Shown in pieces: positions 32,896-40,919 of a stretch of DNA of 51,472 nucleotides (its first letter is position 1; each line of letters starts with the position of its first letter). The notes beneath the pieces were generated by a model, which saw nothing but the letters and a program-made list of their open reading frames with translations, was not told the origin of the DNA and ran no database searches. Both the position numbers and the translations under genes were made by a program. The stretch covers positions 154,270-205,741 of the forward strand of contig DCKE01000024.1 in assembly GCA_002320285.1 (NCBI GenBank), in the 5' to 3' direction. This DNA comes from Flavobacteriaceae bacterium UBA1682. Its GTDB lineage: Bacteria > Bacteroidota > Bacteroidia > Flavobacteriales > Flavobacteriaceae.

Positions 32896-34791
32896 ATGGA
32901 AGAAAAAAAAATAGATCGTAACAGTATAATAGGGTTTGTCATCATTGCAGCCCTATTGATCTGGATGATGTTTAACAACATCGGAAAAGAAAAAGAAGCG
33001 ATCGTCAAAGACAACGAAAAAGCTCAACAAGAACAAGTTACTACAACGCAATCCAAACAAGTAGAATCGGCTATTGCCGCACATCAGAGCACAGCAGATT
33101 CACTAGCATTAACCAAATTAAAAGCTTCTTTAGGTGCTTTTGCTTATAGCGCCACTTTACCAGCGGCTCAAGGTGGTGTTACTGAACTTAAAAATGATGT
33201 ACTGACTCTTGTTATCGATAACAAAGGTGGGGCGATCAAGGATATTAAGATCAATAACTTTAAAAGATTCAACAAACATTCCGATGAAATTGTTGAATTA
33301 ATCAAAGACAACAACTCCAAGTTTAACTTAGAATTTCAAACTGCTGATAGCCGTATATTAAATACAAGAGATTTGTATTTTGAGCCTCAGTTGTCTAAAG
33401 AAGGTGAAAATCAAGTTTTGACGATGCGTTTGAAATCTAGCGATAATCAGTTCTTAGAATATCGTTATGTATTAAAACCGGGTGAGTATATGATGGATTT
33501 CGCGATCCGTACACAAGGTTTAAACCAAGTTGTAGACTTGTCTAAAAAACCAAACTTACAATGGGAGATCAAAACATATAGAAACGAAATGAGTGTTTCT
33601 TATGAAAACAGATATACCCAATTGGCTTATGAATATGAAGGAGGTAAAGACAATCATTTAAGTCCTACAAGTAAATCGGATGATAAAACGGTAAAAGACG
33701 TTACGTATATCGCTTTTAAGCAACATTTCTTTACTTCAATTTTATTGACTAGAACACCGTTTTCTACTGTAGAGTTGAATTCTCAAAACTTGGTAAATGA
33801 CGAGAAGATCGATACGGTATTCACCAAACATTTTGCTGCTAAGCTGCCTTTAGATTATAAAAATGGTGAATTGAACTACGATATGAATTTATATTATGGT
33901 CCAACGGATTATAAGATTTTAAAATCATACGAAAGAAATTTAGACGAGATCGTTCCATTGGGTTGGGGTATTTTCGGATGGATCAACAGATATTTATTCA
34001 TTCCAGCCTTCGGATTATTAAGTTCTTTCTTACCTCACGGTATAGCTATTATTATCTTCACTATTTTGGTGAGATTGTTTATGTCACCGATTACTTATAA
34101 ATCTTACTTATCTCAAGCCAAGATGAAAGTAATTCGTCCGGAGGTGAATGAATTGAATGAAAAATTCAAAAATGATCCAATGAAAAAACAACAGGAAACC
34201 ATGAAGTTGTATTCCAAAGCTGGAGTAAACCCTATGGCAGGATGTATACCGGCTTTACTACAGATTCCGATATTTTATTCGTTGTTTCAGTTCTTCCCGT
34301 CGGCTTTTGATTTGCGTCAAAAGAGTTTCCTATGGGCAGATGATTTATCGTCTTTCGATGCCGTAGTACATTTGCCGTTTACGATTCCTTTTTATGGAAA
34401 CCACATCAGTTTGTTTCCAATTTTGGCCTCGATTGCGATTTTCTTCTATATGAAAATGACTACAGGTGATCAACAAATGAGTGCGCCTCAACAAGAGGGG
34501 ATGCCAGATATGAGTAAAATCATGAAAGTGATGATTTATATCTCTCCAATTATGATGTTGTTCTTCTTTAATAACTATGCATCCGGTTTGAGTTTGTATT
34601 ATTTCATCTCCAACTCAATTACTATTGGAATCATGTATGTGATCAAAAATCACATCGTCAATGAAAATAAATTGAAAAACAAAATGGATGAGAATAAAAA
34701 GACGGATCGTCCACAAAGTAAATTCCAAAAGAAAATGCAACAGATGATGGAGCAGGCTCAGGAACAACAAAAAATAAAAGGTAAAAAATAA
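32896..34791 (+). CDS. yidC: Membrane protein insertase YidC
   Basis: A 631-aa inner-membrane insertase. An N-terminal TM helix (about 11-26) and a Gln/Lys-rich linker lead to the large periplasmic P1 domain (about 75-345). The conserved core of five helices follows (about 355-580), with HGIAIIIFTILVRLFMSPIT and AGCIPALLQIPIFYSLFQFF. The C-terminal tail is strongly basic and Gln-rich, consistent with ribosome contact. It is followed by a strong terminator. Confidence 0.97.
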   Translation: MEEKKIDRNSIIGFVIIAALLIWMMFNNIGKEKEAIVKDNEKAQQEQVTTTQSKQVESAIAAHQSTADSLALTKLKASLGAFAYSATLPAAQGGVTELKNDVLTLVIDNKGGAIKDIKINNFKRFNKHSDEIVELIKDNNSKFNLEFQTADSRILNTRDLYFEPQLSKEGENQVLTMRLKSSDNQFLEYRYVLKPGEYMMDFAIRTQGLNQVVDLSKKPNLQWEIKTYRNEMSVSYENRYTQLAYEYEGGKDNHLSPTSKSDDKTVKDVTYIAFKQHFFTSILLTRTPFSTVELNSQNLVNDEKIDTVFTKHFAAKLPLDYKNGELNYDMNLYYGPTDYKILKSYERNLDEIVPLGWGIFGWINRYLFIPAFGLLSSFLPHGIAIIIFTILVRLFMSPITYKSYLSQAKMKVIRPEVNELNEKFKNDPMKKQQETMKLYSKAGVNPMAGCIPALLQIPIFYSLFQFFPSAFDLRQKSFLWADDLSSFDAVVHLPFTIPFYGNHISLFPILASIAIFFYMKMTTGDQQMSAPQQEGMPDMSKIMKVMIYISPIMMLFFFNNYASGLSLYYFISNSITIGIMYVIKNHIVNENKLKNKMDENKKTDRPQSKFQKKMQQMMEQAQEQQKIKGKK

Positions 34792-34807
34792 AGCTTATTA
34801 TATAATA

Positions 34808-34848
34808 TCAAAACGGGGCTGTCTGGAAAGACAGCCCCGTTTTTTATT
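34808..34848 (+). terminator. Terminator after yidC
   Basis: AAAACGGGGCTGTCT (34811-34824 region) pairs with AGACAGCCCCGTTTT, forming a long GC-rich stem with a GGAA loop and T run. Confidence 0.93.
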
Positions 34849-34917
34849 AATTTAGTTTTAATAGCATCTCATAATGATTGATAATTAATTTATCTACAAG
34901 ATGTAAGTACTATGATA

Positions 34918-35283
34918 TTATAGCGCTAAAGAGCAACTACCAAATGGCGCTAGATTGTGACTGTGTAAATAAAGAACACCTGTGCCATTACCGTTAGGGC
35001 CTACTGTTGATGTGTAGGTTTCATATAATTCATCGCTTTTTATTTGAAATTCAGCTTCAGTATAAAATCCTTTCTGATCATACACCAAAGTCATCTTACT
35101 GGTTGGATTATGATTTACATAATATTGCACATAAATTTCAAATCTATAGCATTTGGAAACATGAACTTGATCTGTATTTTCTTTCGATATTACAGAATCA
35201 TTATTAGAATTTCTTTCTATGTTTCCTCCAAACATAGTTACGGTACTTAGAGCGAAAAGGCTCATTGCAAAAAGTTTTTTCAT
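34918..35283 (-). CDS. Small secreted protein, paralogue A
   Basis: 121 aa. The signal peptide MKKLFAMSLFALSTVTMFGG is followed by an exported domain with two Cys (SKCYRFEIYVQYYVNH and GSCSLAL), possibly a disulfide. I start at 35283, because the upstream 17-residue extension is not shared with the paralogue. The first 75 nt match the neighbour's first 75 nt with one difference, while the mature proteins have diverged strongly but keep the pattern CY.F, YTE, EL..TY.S and a late Cys. Family and function not recognised. Confidence 0.75.
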   Translation of the reverse strand: MKKLFAMSLFALSTVTMFGGNIERNSNNDSVISKENTDQVHVSKCYRFEIYVQYYVNHNPTSKMTLVYDQKGFYTEAEFQIKSDELYETYTSTVGPNGNGTGVLYLHSHNLAPFGSCSLAL

Positions 35284-35349
35284 ATTTTTATTAGTTAAGT
35301 GTGTTTGTAAAATATTAATTTCAAAAAATTTCAAAGTGTTCTTGTTTTA

Positions 35350-35712
35350 TTATATTATTCCCAAAACGCAGTTATCCGATGAAACAACATAGTAACCTAA
35401 GGTGTATAAAGTCCCTTTTCCAGTATTAGAGTCATAGGTTGATTTATATGTCTGCTCTAATTCTTGTTGTTTTAGTAGAGCACCACTCTCCGTATATAAT
35501 GCCGTTACATTATAAACTGTTACACTATTAGAAGGAAAATTGTTCACAAATACTTGTCGATTCACTTGAAATGTATAACATCTCAAGACTTGTTGTTGAT
35601 CTGTTTTCTCTTCCGATGTATCAGAAACTTTAATATTATTTCTTTCTATGTTTCCTCCAAACATCGTTACGGTACTTAGAGCGAAAAGGCTCATTGCAAA
35701 AAGTTTTTTCAT
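35350..35712 (-). CDS. Small secreted protein, paralogue B
   Basis: 120 aa with the same signal peptide as the neighbour (MKKLFAMSLFALSTVTMFGG). Mature part: RCYTFQVNRQVFVNN, then YTESGALLKQQELEQTYKST and DNCVLGII. It shares the two-Cys layout of paralogue A and lies 66 bp upstream of it on the same strand. The two are probably co-transcribed products of a local duplication. No known family recognised; the size and export would suit a secreted adhesin subunit, effector or inhibitor, but none is supported. Confidence 0.75.
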   Translation of the reverse strand: MKKLFAMSLFALSTVTMFGGNIERNNIKVSDTSEEKTDQQQVLRCYTFQVNRQVFVNNFPSNSVTVYNVTALYTESGALLKQQELEQTYKSTYDSNTGKGTLYTLGYYVVSSDNCVLGII

Positions 35713-36269
35713 AATATAATATAAAATGGTTAAGAGTGGAATATAATGACTTTAGAGTAGTTGAAATCATTTAAAACGGTATTATATGTTAATGATTTCA
35801 TAATAAAATTTTTCCTCAATTGTTGATCTTACATTCATAAAAAAGCTGTCGTTTTACCCTTTGAGAAGCTTGATTGTTTTTTTTCCTTAACCTTAGCTTT
35901 TTTATCGACTTCAATCGTTTTGTTTTAAGGGTTATAATATAGCTTGACAAAAGATTGAGGTTTTCTTTTGAGCAACTTGTTTAATTATACACAAGACGGT
36001 AGCATGCGTTGATTTAGGTTGGCATCTACTATCGGGTCAACTACATCTAAGAATAGTTTATTTTCTGTATGAGATTGGGTATAACTTAAAACTATGTTGT
36101 CATTCAGAACAAATATCATTAAGTCTATCTCTGACAATTAAAAGTTGTATTTTTGCAAATAATTTTTAGCAGATTTTTATATGAGGGTGTTTTACCACTT
36201 TTGCGTTGTTGAGAATGGCACATAAAAGTAAAGGCATAACATATAGATAAACAATAATAGATCCGAGAT
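35713..36269. other. Gene-free stretch
   Basis: AT-rich with no credible coding frame on either strand. Contains a TATTTTTG box at 36148-36155 that may serve mnmA. An AAAAAAGCT...AGCTTTTTT pair (about 35839-35905) could form a loose long-loop hairpin but is not convincing. Confidence 0.55.
36148..36155 (+). promoter_or_regulatory. Putative -7 box for mnmA
   Basis: TATTTTTG. If used, it gives a leader of about 108 nt. No correctly spaced TTG. Confidence 0.4.
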
Positions 36270-37478
36270 ATGAAAAGAGTAGTTGTAGGTCTTTCCGGAG
36301 GAGTAGACTCTAGTGTAGCAGCCTATTTGTTGAAAGAACAAGGATATGAGGTGATCGGATTATTCATGAAGAACTGGCATGATGATACCGTGACTATTTC
36401 AAATGAATGTCCTTGGTTGGAAGATAGTAATGATGCGTTAATGGTGGCAGAGAAATTGGGAATACCGTTTCAGACTGTTGACTTAAGCGAACAATATAAA
36501 GAGCGTATAGTTGACTATATGTTTAAGGAATACGAGATGGGTAGAACGCCTAATCCGGACGTTTTGTGTAATCGCGAGATCAAATTCGATGTTTTTATGA
36601 AAATCGCATTGAGTTTGGGAGCTGATTATGTCGCGACGGGACATTATTGTCGTAAGGGGACTCTGGCAATTACCGATGCCGATGGGCAACAAAAAGAAGC
36701 CTACCAGTTGTTGGCAGGAGTAGATCCGAATAAAGACCAATCATATTTCTTGTGTCAATTGTCTCAAGAGCAATTGGCTAAATCACTGTTTCCGATAGGG
36801 GAGCTCCTAAAATCAGAAGTACGTGAAATCGCGAGTAAAATGAATTTGATAACGGCTGATAAAAAGGATTCTCAGGGATTGTGTTTTATTGGAAAAGTTC
36901 GTTTACCTGAATTTTTGCAACAGCAGCTCAAGCCCAAAGACGGTTTGATTTATGAAATTGATAAAAAAAGTAGTTTATATGATCAAGTACCACAAGTGTA
37001 TCCTACTTTTCAAGAACAATTAGAAGCGGAATCGCGTTCGATTGTGTATAAACCGGAAATGGGAAAAGTTGTGGGAAAACATCAAGGGGCACATTACTTT
37101 ACTACTGGACAGCGTAAAGGATTGAATGTAGGAGGTACAGCAGAGGCTTTATTTATCATTGCCACCGATGTAAAAGAAAATGCGATCTATACGGGACAAG
37201 GACATGATCATCCGGGATTATTTCATCAAAGTTTGTTTGTACAGGCTGATGAAGTACACTGGATAAGAGAAGATTTAAGACTAAAGAATGGCGAAAGTAA
37301 AGAAATCTATGCAAGGATTCGTTACCGTCAACCGTTGCAGAAAGCCACCTTATATATGTTTGAAGAGGGTATGTATGTTCGTTTTGACGAACCTCAATCT
37401 GCGATAACTGAAGGACAATTCGTATCTTGGCATTTGGAAGACGAGTTAATCGGCTCCGGTGTAATTTCAAAAAAATAA
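36270..37478 (+). CDS. mnmA: tRNA-specific 2-thiouridylase MnmA
   Basis: 402 aa. It thiolates U34 of tRNA Lys, Glu and Gln using sulfur from a relay. The PP-loop VVGLSGGVDSSVAAYLL (about 4-20) binds ATP. Catalytic Cys are in NPDVLCNREIKF (about Cys97) and DSQGLCFIGKVRLPEFL (about Cys210). YFTTGQRKGLNVGG (about 274-287) is also diagnostic. It is followed after 3 bp by the nitronate-monooxygenase-like gene, so the two are co-transcribed. Confidence 0.97.
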   Translation: MKRVVVGLSGGVDSSVAAYLLKEQGYEVIGLFMKNWHDDTVTISNECPWLEDSNDALMVAEKLGIPFQTVDLSEQYKERIVDYMFKEYEMGRTPNPDVLCNREIKFDVFMKIALSLGADYVATGHYCRKGTLAITDADGQQKEAYQLLAGVDPNKDQSYFLCQLSQEQLAKSLFPIGELLKSEVREIASKMNLITADKKDSQGLCFIGKVRLPEFLQQQLKPKDGLIYEIDKKSSLYDQVPQVYPTFQEQLEAESRSIVYKPEMGKVVGKHQGAHYFTTGQRKGLNVGGTAEALFIIATDVKENAIYTGQGHDHPGLFHQSLFVQADEVHWIREDLRLKNGESKEIYARIRYRQPLQKATLYMFEEGMYVRFDEPQSAITEGQFVSWHLEDELIGSGVISKK

Positions 37479-37481
37479 TTT

Positions 37482-38429
37482 ATGAGTAATCAAATAACAA
37501 AACTTTTTGGTATCCAATACCCCATTATTCAAGGTGGAATGATCTGGAATTCTGGATACAAATTAGCTAGTGCAGTTAGTAATGCTGGTGGTTTAGGACT
37601 TATAGGTGCTGGATCGATGTACCCGGAAGTTTTGCGAGAGCATATCCAGAAATGTAAAAAAGCAACGGATAAACCCTTTGGAGTAAATGTACCGATGTTG
37701 TATCCGAACATTACTGAGATCATGGATATTCTGGTTGAGGAAGGAGTGAAGATTGTTTTTACTTCTGCGGGTAATCCGAAGACATGGACAACGTTTTTAA
37801 AGGAACAGGGTATCACAGTGGTACATGTGGTGAGTTCATCAAAATTTGCCCTAAAAGCACAGGAAGCTGGGGTCGATGCCGTAGTTGCTGAAGGTTTTGA
37901 AGCCGGAGGACACAATGGACGTGAAGAAACGACCACATTGACTTTAATTCCGATGGTAAAAGAAAAAATTAGCATTCCACTAATTGCAGCTGGAGGTATA
38001 GCTTCTGGACAAGGAATATTAGCAGCCTTGACATTGGGAGCTGATGGGGTACAAATGGGAACTCGTTTTGCAGCTTCTGTAGAAAGTTCCGCACACGATA
38101 ACTTTAAAGACCTGCTTTTAGAAGTTGGAGAAGGGGATACCTTGGTAACCTTAAAAGAATTGGCACCGGTTCGACTGATTAAAAATGAATTTTATAAAGG
38201 ATTGGCAGAGTTGTATAAAAGCTGTCCAACGGTGGAACAACTTCAAACTTATTTGGGCAGAGCTCGTGCTAAAAAGGGGATGTTTGAAGGTGATTTAATA
38301 GAGGGGGAGTTGGAAATTGGCCAAATTGCCGGAATTATTCATCGCATCGATACGGTAGAAAGCATCTTTAAAAATTTGATTCTGGAATTTGAAACCGCTA
38401 AAAATCAAGTAGCTCAAATTAAGTTCTAA
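37482..38429 (+). CDS. Nitronate monooxygenase / FabK-like flavin oxidoreductase
   Basis: A 315-aa FMN TIM-barrel protein of the 2-nitropropane dioxygenase family. FMN-binding segments are IIQGGMIWNSGYKLASAVSN (about 14-33), EGFEAGGHNGRE (about 139-150), IAAGGIASGQGILAAL (about 167-182) and GADGVQMGTRFAAS (about 184-197). The family includes nitronate monooxygenases and the enoyl-ACP reductase FabK; these motifs do not settle which. It follows mnmA in one operon and ends at a strong terminator. Confidence 0.87.
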   Translation: MSNQITKLFGIQYPIIQGGMIWNSGYKLASAVSNAGGLGLIGAGSMYPEVLREHIQKCKKATDKPFGVNVPMLYPNITEIMDILVEEGVKIVFTSAGNPKTWTTFLKEQGITVVHVVSSSKFALKAQEAGVDAVVAEGFEAGGHNGREETTTLTLIPMVKEKISIPLIAAGGIASGQGILAALTLGADGVQMGTRFAASVESSAHDNFKDLLLEVGEGDTLVTLKELAPVRLIKNEFYKGLAELYKSCPTVEQLQTYLGRARAKKGMFEGDLIEGELEIGQIAGIIHRIDTVESIFKNLILEFETAKNQVAQIKF

Positions 38430-38497
38430 ATATAAGAAGATCGTCGATGAGCCAATTGCGTGCAACATCGCATATTGACTCTGATCTAATGTATAAT

Positions 38498-38543
38498 AGA
38501 AAAAAGGAGCTGTTTCAAACGATGAAACAGCTCCTTTTTATAT
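38498..38543. terminator. Bidirectional terminator between the NMO-like and M3 peptidase genes
   Basis: Stem AAAAAGGAGCTGTTTCA with TGAAACAGCTCCTTTTT around a 5-nt loop. A and T tracts flank it, so it can stop both converging genes. On the peptidase side the heptamer array lies between stop codon and hairpin. Confidence 0.93.
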
Positions 38544-38562
38544 AAATCTCAACCTCAATCGA

Positions 38563-38639
38563 TTACCGATCACTGATTTCCGATCACTGATTTCTGATCA
38601 CTGATTTCTGATCTCTGATCACTGATTACTGATCACTGA
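38563..38639 (-). repeat. Heptamer array abutting the M3 peptidase stop codon
   Basis: Eleven units of 7 bp follow the peptidase TGA (38642-38640) with no gap. In sense they include TCAGTGA five times, plus TCAGTAA, TCAGAGA, TCAGAAA (twice), TCGGAAA and TCGGTAA. TGA at +7 and TAA at +14 put stops in the other two frames within 17 nt. On the plus strand it reads as GATCACT/GATTTCT-type repeats. Confidence 0.92.
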
Positions 38640-40754
38640 TCACTTCAACAACCCTCTAGCTTTTAACATCGGTTCTATCGAAGGATCTTGTCCTCTGAAG
38701 GTTCTGTATAAATCGGCTAATTCAACGGAGTTTCCTCGAGATAATATTTGTTCTCTAAAAACTTGTCCATTTTCACGAGTCATACCACCGCGTTCTTCCA
38801 TCCAGCGATACGCATCATGATCCAACATTTCAGCCCATAAGTACGCATAATATCCTGCCGCATATCCTCCAGAAAAGATATGACTGAAATAAGAAGAGCG
38901 GTATCTTGGAGGAACCTGAGGTAAATCGAGGCCTCTATCAATTAAAGAGTGACTTTCAAACTGATTGACATCCTTGATGGAGGCATCAGCTTGTAAGGTA
39001 TGCCATGCCAGGTCTAAAGAGGTTGCACCCAACATTTCTGTCATCGCATAACCCTTGTTAAAGCTCATGGCATTAAGCATCTTTTGTACCAGTTCATTGG
39101 GCATTACTTCACCAGTTTTATAGTGAATCGCATAGTTTTTTAATACTTTTGGAACTACGGCAAAATGCTCGTGAAACTGTGATGGAAACTCTACAAAATC
39201 ACGGGAAACATTAGTTCCCGATAAAGTCGGGTACTTTTGATCTGCAAAGAATCCGTGTAAAGCGTGGCCAAATTCGTGGAACATCGTCGTTACATCATCA
39301 AAACTGATTAATGCCGGTTGTCCTTCGGCAGGTTTTGTAAAATTGGATACGTTATAGATAACCGGTTTTGTATTTAACAATTTTGATTGTCCAACTATAT
39401 TGCTCATCCACGCACCACCGCGCTTGGAGTCTCTTTTATAAAAGTCTGCGTAGAATAGTCCAATAGACGATTTGTCTTCATTAAACAATTCGTAAACCTG
39501 TACGTCTTTATTCCAAACAGGCAAGTCCGTACGTTCTTTAAATGTGATACCGTATAGTTGTTCAGCCATATAGAAAACCCCTTTCTTTAATACGGTATTG
39601 ATTTCAAAATAAGGTTTGGTTTCGTTTTCGTCAATATTATATTTTTCTTTTCGGATTTTTTCAGCGTAGAAGTCCCAATCTGCCGCTGATAATTCGAAAG
39701 AATTTGCTTCGGTATTGATTAGTTTTTGAATATCTGCCGCTTCTGTCCTGGCAATCTCTACTGCTGGTGGGATCAATTGTTCTAACAAATGATTCACATC
39801 TTCTGGCGTTTTGGCCATTTGGTCATTTAGACTCCAAGCGGCATAGTTCGGATAACCGAGTAATTTTGCTTTTTCAGCTCTTTTCTTGACGATTTCCAGA
39901 ATCGCACTACGCGTATCGTTGGTATCGTTTTTTTCTGCTCTGGTCCATGAAGCGTGAAACAATTTGTCTCTTGACTCTTTACTTGACAAACTGATTAAAT
40001 CCGGTTGTTGTGTAGTGTTGATTAGACTGATCAGATAGGTACCGTCTTTTTGTAGGTAAGAGGCCAAGGTATTTTCATCTAAACCATCGAGTTCTTCCTT
40101 TTTAAAAGTAACTCCACCTGCTTTGGTTGCAGCTAAAAGTTGATTGGAAAACTTGGTATTCAGGGTTGCAATTTCACCATTGATCGTTTTAAGTAGCTCT
40201 TTATTCTCATTGGATAAATTAGCTCCAGCTAATACAAATGCCTCATAATAGTGAATTAAAAGACGCAGGTCTTCACCTTGTAAGTTTAAAGTATTTTTTT
40301 GATCGAATATCGTTTTGATACGTTCAAATAAAGCTTGATTTAAGTAGATGGCATCATTATGCGCAGCAAAGTCTTTAGACAGTTCTTCTTCTACTTTTTG
40401 TAACTCCTCGTTGGTATCTGCACCGGTCAACAATCCAAAAACATTATTTACTCTTGACAATAATTGGCCTGTTTTTTCTAACTCCACTAAGGTATTTTCA
40501 AAAGTAGGCGTTTCTTTATTAGCCGTAATTTTGTCTATTTCTTCTAATTGTTGACGCATACCTTCCAGTATAGCGGGCTTAAAGTCTTGGTTTTTGATTT
40601 TGCCAAAATCCGCAGTTTGATAGGCCAAAGTACTCGGTGCATAAAAGGGATTCTGCTCACTCCAATCAGCAGTCCCGGATTTTTTACCGCAAGATACGGT
40701 TAGTAAACTCGAACTAACAAGAACTCCAAAAAGAGCTTTTTTATTAAACATCAT
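38640..40754 (-). CDS. dcp: M3 family metallopeptidase (dipeptidyl carboxypeptidase-like lipoprotein)
   Basis: 704 aa with a signal and lipobox (LLTVSC, about Cys22), so exported and lipid-anchored. The zinc motif HEFGHALHG (about 491-499) and the M3 segment (SGGYAAGYYAYLWAEML) near the C terminus identify an oligopeptidase/dipeptidyl carboxypeptidase. The architecture matches E. coli Dcp, with an added lipoprotein signal. It probably trims peptides in the periplasm. An 11-unit heptamer array starts at its stop codon. Confidence 0.93.
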   Translation of the reverse strand: MMFNKKALFGVLVSSSLLTVSCGKKSGTADWSEQNPFYAPSTLAYQTADFGKIKNQDFKPAILEGMRQQLEEIDKITANKETPTFENTLVELEKTGQLLSRVNNVFGLLTGADTNEELQKVEEELSKDFAAHNDAIYLNQALFERIKTIFDQKNTLNLQGEDLRLLIHYYEAFVLAGANLSNENKELLKTINGEIATLNTKFSNQLLAATKAGGVTFKKEELDGLDENTLASYLQKDGTYLISLINTTQQPDLISLSSKESRDKLFHASWTRAEKNDTNDTRSAILEIVKKRAEKAKLLGYPNYAAWSLNDQMAKTPEDVNHLLEQLIPPAVEIARTEAADIQKLINTEANSFELSAADWDFYAEKIRKEKYNIDENETKPYFEINTVLKKGVFYMAEQLYGITFKERTDLPVWNKDVQVYELFNEDKSSIGLFYADFYKRDSKRGGAWMSNIVGQSKLLNTKPVIYNVSNFTKPAEGQPALISFDDVTTMFHEFGHALHGFFADQKYPTLSGTNVSRDFVEFPSQFHEHFAVVPKVLKNYAIHYKTGEVMPNELVQKMLNAMSFNKGYAMTEMLGATSLDLAWHTLQADASIKDVNQFESHSLIDRGLDLPQVPPRYRSSYFSHIFSGGYAAGYYAYLWAEMLDHDAYRWMEERGGMTRENGQVFREQILSRGNSVELADLYRTFRGQDPSIEPMLKARGLLK

Positions 40755-40919
40755 GTTGTTTTTTTTTGATTCGACCTAAAAGTAATAAGATTTTTTGAAG
40801 AATAGAACTCTTTTGTCCTTATATGCTCAAAATGTAATCAATTTTTTTTGTTAGTGTTTTTTAAAAGCATTATTTTTATAAAATTACATAGAGTCTTTAA
40901 TTTAAATAGCATTTAAAAG

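Noticed and set aside
35839..35905. Long-loop hairpin in the gap before mnmA
   Set aside because: Nine paired bases enclosing about 50 nt, mostly A-T; likely chance in AT-rich DNA.
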